A DNA stretch of 64,000 nt, from NCBI GenBank assembly GCA_963580285.1, contig OY757020.1, positions 96,351,497 through 96,415,496 on the forward strand, written 5' to 3'. Source of the DNA: Lucinisca nassula (Eukaryota > Mollusca > Bivalvia > Lucinida > Lucinidae). Each line of letters opens with the position of its first letter. Within the stretch, counting starts at the first letter, position 1. The position numbers and the translations under genes are program-made. Positions 1 to 9,430 of the stretch are shown piece by piece. A model generated the notes under the pieces. It saw only the letters and a program-made list of their open reading frames with translations, was not told the origin of the DNA and did not search any database.

Positions 1-537
1 TAAAGTTTAACTGTGGGAAAACTGTGCAAAAAATTGAATCTCAAGAGGTCAGTTCGTATGATCACTCACCTGAGTCCAGGCCCCAAGTATCTGTGGTTGA
101 AATTGGTGTTGGCCGGGAATGCGTATTAAAGTATCCGGGATCCTTACCATTAAAGTGTCGGTCTTGAACTGTCGAGCTGCAAGGCCTTCGAGTAGAGTCA
201 ACTTGCTCTGCAACGTCTCGCCAACAACTGCGTATTTTCTTCTACGGCGATGCCCGCTTTACACCATGTGGTAAACGTTGACCAATCAGAACCAAGTATG
301 GCTCAAGCTACCGCACCGAATCGAGCCGCACTGCACTCCTCCCCATTTCATAAGAGGTGCAAACATTGATCTTCTACCAAACCACGCCAGTGTCGTTGGT
401 AATCACCCGATCTTCGCCAAATGATCTTGTCAAACCATCCCCGTGTCGTTGGCGCATATGTTGAAAACTTGGCGATCACCCTGATGCCAGGACTTCTCAA
501 TAAACATCCCCCTCCGCAGTGCTGAGAAGGTGGACAG
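1..537. other. unassigned sequence at window edge
   Basis: No supported gene. Open frames here are short and lie downstream of the TatD-like stop on the minus strand, so this may be the 3' flank or another exon of that element. I see no terminal repeat or RNA gene. Confidence 0.4.
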
Positions 538-1622
538 CTATAATTGGCTACAGAGGAGTTTCGCATTGCGCGAGGCATTCTCTAGGATGTCAGTCCAGGT
601 CTCTTCCCTGATGTCAGCTACCATTCTAGCCACCATTCCAATCAGAGCTCGCGATGGATGCCTTCTGCCTCCAATGTGGAAATATGGCGAGTCCGTCTCC
701 AACAGCAACTTGTCTTGGCTCAACTTTTTCAGGGCCTCCTTGCTTGCTGCGTTGAAGCTTCCCACTAGACCAGTAAATCCGAAGGAGGTGTTTGGGAACT
801 CTCCCATCCATAACTCCAGTGGTGCCAGCGAAGCAATGAAGGTGAATCCTCTGGTCAGTCGGCACCACCCCTTTCAGCTGATGGAGAAGTTGGATGTAGG
901 CTGTTCCTGACTGGTCTCCAAGGATGGCTCTCGCATGTAGGACTTGTGCATGGGAGGGCTGAAGATACCTCAACACCTTGTCTAGAAGCTTATGCTGACT
1001 CGCCCATTTGGAAGGTTCCACACTGTAGTCTAATCCAACCTCGCCCAGGATGTGGACATCAGGGAAGGATAGACGCTCCTGCAACGTCAAAAGATCAGCC
1101 TCGGTGTAAGATGGTGCTTGCTTTGGGTGCAATCCAATGGCAACGTAGAATCCAGCCTGATAGAGATTCTGCACTTCTTCTTTTGATGGGTACGTCCCAG
1201 GGTCACAGAAAACAGCAACACCACCTGTCAAGTTGTTTGCAAAATCCATATCCGGCTGCACCATCCCACATAGATCTTCCACCGACGCAGTCTTTCGTCT
1301 GAGGACATTCCTGCTCCTGTCTAAATGAAAATGACTGTCAAAGGCCTCTCGTCTTCCTTCTTGCACCCAGACACCAGAAACAGGATATCGTTCCCCCAGA
1401 TTGAGTCTGTCGCGCTCATTTAAGCAGGCGAAGATTACTAACAACACCCTCCAATGCTGTAACGCCGCTGGTGAGTTAACAGGTGTAATGGAGAACTCAT
1501 CCGGTATCTTCTAGCCTTGCACTTGACACATTGCAGTCATTGCCTTGAGCGGCTGGATAGACATATGGTAATGCCCTCTCTTGATCTGTTGCTGGTCATT
1601 GACGAAATCCACCAGTCCATTC
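538..1622 (-). pseudogene. TatD-like metal-dependent nuclease, broken
   Basis: The family are TIM-barrel metal-dependent DNases related to bacterial TatD. Seen: FDSHFHLDR (metal-binding H-x-H) near 1335, GLHPKQ, LGEVGLDY, LHCFAGTTGV, and LLETDSPY near 690, in the TatD order. Reading 1620 to 538 the frame is interrupted by a TAG at 1511-1513 and by an apparent 1-nt gain in a GGG run near 808-815, after which the C-terminal part (FPNTSFGFTGLV onward) continues in another frame to a stop at 538-540. Upstream of the histidine motif is a conserved-looking segment (ITPVNSPAALQHWRVL), which suggests the longer invertebrate form that has an N-terminal region ahead of the nuclease. It is cut off by the PLE 3' end starting at about 1627. 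The family is known to be multicopy in some invertebrates (recollection, not checked). Not functional as it stands. Confidence 0.82.
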
Positions 1623-1626
1623 AGGT

Positions 1627-2214
1627 CCAACGTAAAGGCTTATTGAGAATAAGAGAGATCTAATTCAAGGTAATGTTGGTTGGTGCCTGATGGTCTGTCT
1701 CTGGTCGGGCACATCTGAGTCTAACTGTTGGTTTTCTTTTGCTCCAGCATTTCAGCGGTTTCTTGCTGTTGAGTCCTCACCGTTGTCTCACCTCTGTAGT
1801 TCTTTGATTGTTTTTGTGTTCACGGAGATGTTGCACTGATGAGTTAGGAGGCCTTCATGCGGACTGAACAAATTATTTGTCTAAATCGCGACGGAAGTAA
1901 GGGCGAGGATTGTGGCCACGTAAAATCGATTTAAGCCCCCCAGTGGAAATCTTCCACTGACCGTTCCAAGGCGGCTCTTCTGTGGCGATTTATTTATGTT
2001 GTTGTTTGTTACTTACTGTGTGTATCACTTGTGTCTTTTAATTTTGGATAGCCATATGGCCATTTTGTGGGAAAGTAACTGTCCTTATGGCCTTCCTTTG
2101 TTTAGGTTTCCATTATGGTCTGGTCGCTTAATGTTTGTATTTCTTTCCCTTTGGTGTCTTCTATGGGTGGAGTAAGTTAATTGTATCAATCCCTGATCTT
2201 TGTTTTACTTCTAC
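1627..2214 (+). mobile_element. PLE 3' end (PLTR copy P1)
   Basis: Begins with the last codons plus TAA found at the end of the PLE ORF elsewhere in the window (compare 41239-41250), then the roughly 490-580-bp 3' UTR that recurs at 30.3, 39.0, 41.2 and 52.4 kb on plus and at 15.9, 24.4, 27.7, 31.1 and 40.0 kb on minus. It ends at the shared terminus GATCTTTGTTTTACTTCTAC. The downstream flank is Ty3-derived sequence. It is a 5'-truncated, coding-free copy. It contains a conserved hairpin (arms CAGTGGAA/TTCCACTG) and a hammerhead-like CTGATGA segment described under findings. Confidence 0.85.
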
Positions 2215-2258
2215 TGTCACTGTTCCCAGCAGTCGACTCTCACAGATACGCAGGGCAC

Positions 2259-3345
2259 TTACACGTCGTCTGGTAAGTTCCTCAGTTGGTTCCAGTTGAT
2301 CATCGAAGATGGAAGGTAAATGAGTGGCTGTATGGGCTCTCGTGATACTGCCTCCATACTTCGATACTGGACAGGAGTCTGATACTGGTGTCCTGATAAC
2401 CAACCTCTCCCCTTCCGCAACTGAAGGTTCTTGCTGCCAGGTCTCTGTGTCTGCTGCCTATGATGCGGCGGAGACTTTCTGCGTCGTTTTGGCGTATCTC
2501 TGCTGGAACGAGCACCCCCCCCCCCCCCCCTTCGTGGAGAAACCGATGGATGCCTGGTCGATGATGGCCTTTTTCGCGGGGATTTGTTGTCTGGTCTTGA
2601 GTGTCTACGAGGCGAGCTCCTGTAGCTGTGAGTCTGTCGTCTTGATGGGCTGCGCTCCATCCTGCTGACGTGTTTTCTAGGAGAACGTCTCACTGGTCTC
2701 CTCTCTGAAGAAGGATACCTCACAGGTGATCTAGCCTCCCGCCCCGGACGTTCAGTAGTCCAGCAACTTGCAACAATGCTGCTACCAGATACTTTTGCCT
2801 CATCTTGTCTCCTGAGTCGATCTGGAATGACTGTGACTGCGCGTAACAATGGTGCTCTTCTCTGGACTCGGCGTGGTTTCCGCCGTAGTTCCTCTTCTTC
2901 CAGTGATACAGAAACATCCATGGGTTGACAGGTAGCTGCATTCCCATTTCCGAAGTTCCAACTGGGGATCTGTCTCCAAACGTATGTCTACGGTTTGCCC
3001 AGAAGGTAGTGCAGATTCAGCCCTCTTTGGTCGGTGAAGGGAAACCAGATGTCTGTCAATCCATTCAAAACTAGCAAACTGGAAGTTCTCTGCATCCCTA
3101 GCCACAGACTACAACCACCGTTGATTGTTTCGTCTCCGAGCCAGATTCGCTTGTCCAATGACGGCATCAGTCATCATGTCCTTCGTAGCGCCTTTGGTCA
3201 TCATTAACTGGACGATGAAGTTGTTAGGGTTGATTTGTTCGTCCCGCTCGGTTGTCTCCCTAACCACCGTGAAGTACCTGGGAATCAACGCTACTGGTTC
3301 AGCCATTGTTGATGCAAGCATAAAGAAGACATTAGGTTTAGCCAC
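2259..3345 (-). pseudogene. third ORF after Ty3 integrase, Ser/Arg-rich
   Basis: Minus-strand reading directly follows the integrase fragment at 3384. The first part (MAEPVALIPRYFTVV near 3300) continues past a TAG at 3109 as SVARDAENFQFASFEW, then a frameshift near 2900 leads into a strongly basic region of about 150 residues rich in RS, SP and RR pairs (SPRRHSRP, SRRQTHSYRSSPRR). A C13-type homopolymer near 2515-2530 lies inside it and codes for glycine on the minus strand. I do not recognise the protein. Its place after the integrase suggests an accessory or Env-position ORF of a Ty3/gypsy element, and the RS-rich tail suggests RNA or nucleic-acid binding; both are inferences. It ends where PLE copy P1 begins, so the LTR is missing. 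Confidence 0.5.
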
Positions 3346-3383
3346 CCCCCCCCCCCCCCGTACTTAGATATCCAACAGGAAAC

Positions 3384-4062
3384 CTAATTTATGCCATCAT
3401 CCTTGCAGTCTGGCAAATCACGATCCCTGCATGGCTTCATACGATCATGGTTTACTACAAACATGGCTTTGCGTAATTTTACCCGAAAGAGAGAAACAGA
3501 TATTTTCTCTACCACCACAGCCGGTCCTTTCCATGGAGAACATAGTTTTCTGCATTTACCTTTAAGGACTGCAGTGTCCAGGAGATAGACCACATCGCCT
3601 TCAGCATAAGACCTGAAGAACGCGCACATCCTAGTCCCTCTTCCTCCTCTTCAGTGACGTCTTCAGCTGTGTCCTAGCTGCATTGTGTGCTGCTTGCATA
3701 TTTCTGGTCAATGTAGTCACATACTGATCAGTCGTCTGGCTTCTAACCGAGGCTTGTGGAAAGATGAGGTAAGCTGGAGTGTTTACCTCCCGGCTAAGCA
3801 TCAACTTGTTGGCTGTATAATCAGTACTCCGATTCACGGAGCTCCTCAGGGCCCCTGCAATTTGCTGCAAGTGCAGATCCCACTGATCTTGGAGTCTTTG
3901 ATGTAGTTTCGGACAGCATTCATCAGCGTTCTATTGAAACGTTCTGCTTGTCCGTTGGCTGCTGCCTTGTATGGCGTAGTTCTAGCCTTTTGGATTTCCA
4001 ATGCCTCGCAAAGAGCCGAGAACAGCTTTGACTCAAACAGCTTGTCTCTTTCGGCAGACCGT
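3384..4062 (-). pseudogene. Ty3/gypsy integrase, C-terminal half
   Basis: Integrases join element DNA to the host chromosome. Minus-strand translation shows the end of the catalytic core (TTPYKAAANGQAERFNRTL, with the final acidic residue of the D,D-E triad), then after a frameshift near 3860 a linker (SSVNRSTDYTANKLML), a TAG at 3631, and a C-terminal chromodomain-proximal module with the GPY/F-like motif WKGPAVVVEK and VNHDRMKP. The N-terminal zinc finger and first catalytic aspartates are absent. Orientation is opposite to the RT fragment that begins near 4303, so the two are from different copies or an inversion has occurred. Confidence 0.82.
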
Positions 4063-4310
4063 TTACCTTACTGGTGATACCCCCACTAAAACCGGCTTGC
4101 CACTCTTAACACAAACTTGACTATTCACCTCGACTCCAGAAGTCTCGGCTGATATCCTCGAATACAACTGCTGTATAGCTAGACTCTGTTTCACATCCAA
4201 CCCCGTATTTTCAACCATAGGGGCTTGAAGAACTATATGTGCTGCATGATGCTTCCACGCAGAGCTGAATGTGGTCCGCACACTAGTACTGGTAAACCGC
4301 TTAGTCCTCT
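4063..4310 (-). other. retroelement-derived fragment, repeated at 5930
   Basis: On the minus strand this reads an open 72-codon segment (SAWKHHAAHIVLQAPM). The same DNA, in the opposite orientation and about 85% alike by eye, recurs at 5930-6020 on plus (SAWKHLAAQIFLQAPM). It is conserved coding sequence from an unidentified element; I do not recognise the protein. It abuts the integrase fragment on one side and the RT fragment on the other. Confidence 0.45.
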
Positions 4311-5090
4311 CAAACGCTTTCGTAAATTTGGCCTGAAACTAAAACCACAGAAGTGTGTATTTTTCCAGCGGGAGGTGGAGTTTTTGGGAGGACAGATCAG
4401 TGGTGACAAGCTTTCCATGACTATGGCCGACATACAAGCTGTGGTGGTCTGGGCGACGCCAGCCAGCGCAAAAGAAGTGGAGCGGTTCATGGGATTAGTA
4501 AACTATCACCGCAGTTTTGTTAGAGACTACTCACGCCTGGCTAACCCACTTTACAGTATTCTTGGGAAAAATAACTTCAGTTGGAGACCAGAACAACAGT
4601 ACGCCTTTGATACTTTGAAGACGAGGCTCACCAGTCCACCGGTACTAGCTTTGCCGAACCATGATGATCACTACATCTTGGATACCGATGCATACAATGA
4701 ATCCATAGGGGCAGAGTTGTTACAGATCCAGAAAGGTGAGGAGAAGGTTATCGCATATGGTAGCTATGCTTTCACAGAAGAACAAAGGAAGTCCTGTGCA
4801 ACTAGAAAAGAATTGCTAGCGACTGTCCGCTTTTGAAGGCAGTTTCGTTATTACTTGCTGGGAAGACATTTTACCATTAGAACTGACCACTCGAGCCTGT
4901 CCTGGATATTGCGATTTAGAGAGCCTCAAGGACAGTTGGCCAGATGGATGGAAGAACTCTCATAGTACAACATGGTGTTGCAGTACAAACCAGGCCACAA
5001 GAACGGGAATGCCGATGCTCCTTCAAGAAAACCATGTGAAGATGTACAGTGTGACCAATACATCCATGGAGTGTTGCCAAAGGATCTGCC
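4303..5090 (+). pseudogene. Ty3/gypsy RT thumb and RNase H fragment
   Basis: Reads KPQKCVFFQREVEFLGG (RT motif after the catalytic YxDD block), ATPASAKEVERFMGLVNYHR, FSWRPEQQYAFDTLK, LDTDAYNESIGAEL (RNase H catalytic D in TDA), ATRKELLATV (RNase H E), RTDHSSLSWI (third acidic residue) and YKPGHKNGNADAPSR (last D). This is the usual RT-thumb, connection and RNase H order of Ty3 Pol. The catalytic palm of RT is missing. Stops occur at 4834-4836 (TGA) and near 4963 (TAG), so it is dead. Confidence 0.9.
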
Positions 5091-5372
5091 CTGTGGGGGT
5101 GTAGCTACTGCGTAAAGGCTGATAGCCGGTGTGGAACCTTTACCCGGAAGGTTGATGACGCAGACCCATTGACGTCACTTAGATCTACTTCTGGTGCTGA
5201 AGGCGGGGTGCACACCGGGGGTGACGGTCTAGGGGGACTGGGGGCCATTGGTTGAAAATTGGTTTGATTGATTTGAGGTTTAACGTACCCGTCAACACTG
5301 TAAAGGTCATTTTGGGGACGTTGCTTCCAATTTTGTGGGACTTTTACCCGACATTGAGATGAAATGGCATCT
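5091..5372. other. noncoding interval with repeat fragment
   Basis: No gene seen. A short segment at 5276-5325 (GTTTAACGTAC, CGTCAACACTGTA, AGGTCATTTTGG) recurs at 31930-31975 and resembles the 3' untranslated motif GTTTAACG..CGTCAAC of the LINEs here, so it is likely an old repeat remnant. Confidence 0.35.
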
Positions 5373-5433
5373 CAAATAAAAATAAAAAATGAGTTCCTTT
5401 AAGAGCAATGAAAACATTCATAAGAAAGAAGAT

Positions 5434-5479
5434 GGGCCATACTACGTAGTTTCGGCTAATAAAGCCTCATCAGTGACCC
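5434..5479 (-). ncRNA. hammerhead ribozyme, type I
   Basis: Minus-strand RNA has stem I GGGTCA paired with TGGCCC, core CTGATGA, stem II GGCT/AGCC, core GAAA, a short stem III ACTA/TAGT, and cleavage triplet GTA. All invariant core positions are present. Compared with the copy at 33171-33216, one stem II pair (T-A to C-G) and one stem III/loop pair (C-G to G-C) change on both sides. Expected activity is self-cleavage of the element RNA. Confidence 0.92.
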
Positions 5480-5817
5480 TGTAATGATCCGGCAAAGAAA
5501 GCCAGAGGAAACATACTGCAATTTAGCGAATTTCGAATAGGCAGTCGATTCAAAGACTGATATAAATCAAAATGGGATCCAAATTATTAAAAACCTGTCT
5601 AGAATATGAGTCTAAACCATTAATTTATTTCTGCTTTCTCAGAATATTCACGCTGACCTCAAAGGACCAAAAGTAAAAATAAAAACTGCACTATGGTTGA
5701 TGTACGGGGAGACGTTTTACGGCCGCCACACGGCACAACACCAGCTGCAGTGAAGGCAAATAAAAATAAAAAATGAGTTCCTTTAAGAGCAATGAAAACA
5801 TTCATAAGAAAGAAGAT

Positions 5818-5850
5818 GGGCCATACTACGTAGTTTCGGCTAATAAAGCC
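5818..5850 (-). ncRNA. half hammerhead ribozyme, truncated
   Basis: Identical to the 5' (plus-coordinate) half of the ribozyme at 5434-5466: stem I strand, triplet, stem III, GAAA and stem II to GCC, then the sequence departs. The CTGATGA core is absent, so it should be inactive alone. Confidence 0.8.
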
Positions 5851-5929
5851 CTGTCGCCCAATGAAAGAAATAGGGTTTATTAGCATGAACGTCTGCCTCG
5901 CACCGCGGTTCCTGGACAGGCTAAGATCC

Positions 5930-6030
5930 TCTAAGCGGTTTACCAGTACTCGTGTGCGGGCCGGATTCATCTCTGCGTGGAAGCATCTTGCAGCCCAAAT
6001 ATTTCTTCAAGCCCCTATGGGCGGGGGCGG
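5930..6030 (+). other. inverted copy of the 4205-4310 fragment
   Basis: Plus strand shares GCGGTTTACCAGTACT and TCTGCGTGGAAGCATC with the reverse complement of 4205-4310, and reads an open SAWKHLAAQIFLQAPM. The two lie inverted about 1.7 kb apart with the hammerhead element between them. Confidence 0.55.
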
Positions 6031-6169
6031 GTTTTGTACTGAGTTATCCCCATTAATTGAAACAATATTTGTCCCCACTTTAATATGCGACAACACCCTG
6101 AATCTAAACAAGCAAACATTATACTTTGATATAGAGGTATTTTATCCTTTCGAATCGCTGGCTAATTAA

Positions 6170-6480
6170 AAAGTATTTCTAGAGGGTTTCTGAGATATAT
6201 GTCCCCGGCTATACTTGCTATGATAACTATCATGACTCAGATTTAAAAAAAAAAAAACGTTGTAAATACGTTTAACATTTCGTCACAGCAAAGCGTGCAA
6301 CATTAATAAATACCATGACACCAAAAGGTGTGACGTTGATGCCATGTGTCATAGCATATTTATGTAATGGCATTCATGCCTTGATGTTATGTCATCAGGG
6401 CATCACATTCATGTAATGATGCTGTATCATTAGGGCATCATGTCATCAACCCTGATTTACAACTACTTACAGATTCCTGT
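6170..6480. repeat. low-complexity AT and GTCATCA-rich interval
   Basis: No gene. Contains an A12-type run near 6246-6257 and imperfect repeats of GGGCATCA/ATGTCATCA at 6370-6450. Nothing else is supported. Confidence 0.4.
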
Positions 6481-6508
6481 TTTCTCAAATGCATCTTTTG
6501 TTTTGATA

Positions 6509-8405
6509 TTAAATTCCCTTCCCACTGCTTTTGGACCGGATTTTTAATGCCTCTTTAAGCTGTGTCATAACCGATGTTTTTGTTTTGATGTACTGCATGC
6601 CATCTTCCAAACGTTTTGTGTTTTCATGTACTTGTCTACCAGGAAATACTCCGATATATTCAACGATGGCTATATTAGTCGGGATACCTTCCAAAGAGCT
6701 AGGTGCGTTTGAAACCCATGTGACTTTTCTTTTAAACTGGTCTGATGCCTTCAGTGTGTTGTATGCACGATGCACTTGTAAAATCGTACTTTGTTCTGGC
6801 TAAGGCACCAACGGCACATACTTTCTTGACCTTTTAGGTCCTTTTTCAACACAGTACTGTCCCTCTTTTCTTACAATGTTGATTAAATTATCATTTCTAT
6901 GCAAGAAGAGCGATATTGGTCGGGCACCTTTCTCGTACGCTCCACAATCGTCCCAGTACTCTAGTATTTGCACATTTTTTACGTCTATTCACATTCGATT
7001 CATTGTTTATGACAAAATATGTATTTTCTTGCTTCCCGGTAGGTATTACGTGTAATACTGTATGTGGTCCTTTCATTATTGACAACATTTCATCGAGTTC
7101 CATGAATTTTTGCTTTTGTTGCCCTGGTCCTTCGCTGGGGATTTCATCACCTGATCTACATTCTTCAGCACTCTTAACATTGCTGTCAAAGGTTATGCTT
7201 ATTTGGAGACTCAACTTCACATTCTATGGTGACTCTCAACATCTCTTCACCCTTTTCGCCTTCACTTTCGCAGTCACTGTCGCCAGCCATATCACCTGTG
7301 TTTCGCATGCTCTTTCCGGTGTCAGACCTAACGTATCTGTTACACGAGTCCTTGTTTACACAATCACTTGCTGGAACCTCTTTATTACACGTTGACTCTA
7401 CATTGGATTCTTCCAAAATTGTAGATAGATCATTTGACCATCCTCCTCAGCCTTAAGATGCTCGAATTGAGCCTTAAGATGCTCGAATTGAGTGGACAAC
7501 ACCTTAGTCGTCTGTTTTATATCCAACGGTTTCTTTTTGGGGGAACCCGATTGATGTTCTTTTTTGTAATCAGCATCAAGGTGTTTCCGGTCTTCTGTTT
7601 TGTGTGGAACAGGCGCATCAATCTCTTCGCCAGTTTTTCCAGAGAATGCCGCTGCTCCGTGTTTTTTTCTGTTTCTGGTATTGTGACATAAGAGATTCAA
7701 ATCTATTTCTAGACACGAAACAAGTTGTTTTTGTTTGTTTCTTTGTCCTTTCCGATTGTTTCTTTGGGTCAGAACTATGTGACCTTTTTTACGGACATGA
7801 AATGTCGATTTTTTAGACAGTCCAAAAGATTTCGTTTCCTGGTTTGTCTCTGATGTTAAGTCGACTATTCTGCTCTGTTCGTCATCATTTGTTCCTGGGT
7901 ATTGTGGTGGTACAGATGTCACTCTGTCAAGGACGACTGACCGACATTAAAAATTACTGCCGGGCACTAAAGGAACAACATGGTTCGGATACCATTCTCT
8001 CTTGGGCCGCTTGTTTTTAATAAGAGAATTGTTCTCGGGTAGAAGTGTGTAGGTCCACATTATTGTGGCTTTTCCTTTCTCCGGGTCATCGAGAGGTTGT
8101 CGGAATAAACTATTCAACTGTTGAAATGCTGGGTGCTTCGACCCGTTCACAGCAGAATATACGGATTGGACAGGCATATTTAGCAAATTGGAAAGCGCTA
8201 TCAATGCCCATGTTGAAGCATCAGACCCCTGCTTTGCACAATCAAAACAGTCCGTCATATTCTGGGCATAAATACTCAAGTTTAGTTATCACCATCTCGA
8301 TGCAACAACGATATCGCAATTGAACACTTCTTGATTCATCCCCGTTTAAAAGAGTAGAAAAAGCATTGAACAGACAGTTTCCGTCACCCGCACTCCAATG
8401 CTACC
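6509..8405 (-). pseudogene. OTU-domain protein of MULE-like type, decayed
   Basis: On minus, starting near 8405, the frame reads GDGNCLFNAFSTLL, the OTU cysteine-protease signature (D-G-N-C with catalytic Cys), then ALSNLLNMPVQSVYSAVNG and WYPNHVVPLV typical of OTU/vertnin-like domains. After a stop near 7947 come a low-complexity lysine-rich stretch with a repeated AQFEHLK unit, an acidic stretch, then HTVLHVIPTGKQENTYFV, SLFLHRNDNLINIVRKEG (about 6870-6915), and finally VPTNIAIVEYIGVFPGR-like sequence ending at 6509. Several frameshifts separate these blocks. The block order matches an expanded invertebrate family that I associate with Mutator-like elements; that link is recollection. No catalytic transposase domain is visible in the window. 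Confidence 0.55.
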
Positions 8406-8409
8406 ATTG

Positions 8410-8640
8410 TGCTGTAGTGATAATCACTCAAAATTGTATTTACCACTACATCCTGTTAATGCTGACTAAAATCATTATGAAGGGAATTATCAACTGGGTG
8501 CGACTATATGAACATGTTCTCTTGCACACCAGACAAGCAAATCCGTGATTTTACTCTGGGATAGAAATTTATGTTCTGACCCTGGTGTTCCGACCCAAAA
8601 TCGAATATAATCGCGTGTTTGATATTTGCACTAGTTGATT
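8410..8640. other. no feature seen
   Basis: AT-rich sequence with one short spurious frame. It lies upstream of the OTU-domain reading frame and could hold its leader, but nothing specific is visible. Confidence 0.3.
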
Positions 8641-8795
8641 ACGACCTCATATGCGCCGTCGTTCAGGTTTGCGTCACAGCACGTTACGTGATGTCACTAA
8701 ACATTCCTGCAGTGTCAACACAATATGGCGAACGGTAACCGAAGTGACTGCAGCATTAAAAATCCAAGCTAAGAAAAGGAAGGTATGCAAGAAAA

Positions 8796-8940
8796 AGAAT
8801 CCTTTATGGGTTTGAGGGATGGATAGAAAAATCCGTCCCGAGGGATCACTGTCCGGCATCACTCGGCAAGCCTCGTGATGCCGGACAGTGACCCTCGGGA
8901 CGGATTTTTCCATCCACCCCTCGCACCCATTTAAGATTCT
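8796..8940. repeat. 145-bp palindrome (fold-back element)
   Basis: Two arms of about 66 bp flank a 12-nt centre (TCGGCAAGCCTC). The inner 45 bp are near perfect (GATCACTGTCCGGCATCAC against GTGATGCCGGACAGTGACC); pairing then continues imperfectly to AGAAT/ATTCT at the ends. No ORF. Probably a MITE-like or fold-back repeat; not assignable to a family by eye. Confidence 0.8.
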
Positions 8941-9015
8941 TATATTCCCTTTCAGCAAAACGAATGAGCTTCTTCATCCCCGATGTGGCTGCCTGTATTG
9001 AAGAAATATAGAGGA

Positions 9016-9108
9016 TCTTACACTCGTGGTCATTTCATATGAAATTAATGAAACAAGCCTTCGGCGAGTTTCATAAATTTCGTATGAAATGACCACGCGT
9101 GTAAGATT
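9016..9108. repeat. 93-bp palindrome (fold-back element)
   Basis: Arms of 40 bp (from ATCTTACACTCGTGGTCATT to its complement AATGACCACGCGTGTAAGAT) with few mismatches, centre AAGCCTTCGGCGA. The centre resembles that of the palindrome 76 bp upstream (CGGCAAGCCTC) in reverse sense, which suggests related fold-back repeats. Confidence 0.8.
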
Positions 9109-9109
9109 G

Positions 9110-9430
9110 TTTATCATATGACCACTTTAAATTGGATTTAATCGCCTTTAAATTTTATAGTTTTACTACAAAAAATGCATGGTTGACATGGACGTCGTCA
9201 TGGCGTTACTGAATTCCGCCAAAGTGTTATTACACGTGTGGTCATACGATATTTATGACATGAGGTTATCCACTGCTTATCAGCGACGTCATGTGATAAC
9301 AATAAATAAAAACTAGAAATGGTGATTGTAAAACACTATGCCCCCAACCATATGCTTGTCCATAAATGCCCAAATTTTCAAAAGGCCATTAACGCAAAAA
9401 AAAAAAAAAAAAAGATTTTTTTTTCAAATG
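9110..9430. other. noncoding interval
   Basis: No gene. AT-rich with an A19-type run at 9396-9414 followed by T-rich sequence at the edge of the next tandem array. Confidence 0.35.

Larger units (their letters stand above)
5373..5850 (-). mobile_element. hammerhead element, 1.25-unit tandem
   Basis: A 94-bp segment at 5373-5466 is repeated at 5757-5850, giving a 384-bp period. The first copy runs through a complete hammerhead ribozyme (5434-5479, minus); the second stops inside stem II. The 3'-of-ribozyme portion contains a block at 5706-5750 (GAGACGTTTTACGGCCGCC) that is shared with the hammerhead element at 33.2 kb and, in sense orientation, with the leader of the long PLE at 52.6 kb. No ORF is present. 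The layout (partial dimer broken at the ribozyme) is what tandem PLE pseudo-LTRs and animal retrozymes show; which of the two it is cannot be settled here. Confidence 0.75.

Noticed and set aside
530..1302. Plus-strand ORFs opposite the TatD-like gene
   Set aside because: They are antisense shadows; only the minus frames contain conserved motifs.
1700..1900. SECIS element in the PLE 3' UTR
   Set aside because: UGA-containing hairpins such as CTGATGG..CATCTGAG lack the apical AA and are not kept in copies P5, P8 and P9. A program search is still needed.
2515..2530. Poly-C/G runs at 2515, 3345, 30560 and 42069 as regulatory G-quadruplex sites
   Set aside because: They fall at unrelated positions inside decayed coding or UTR sequence and break frames; slippage or sequencing noise is simpler.
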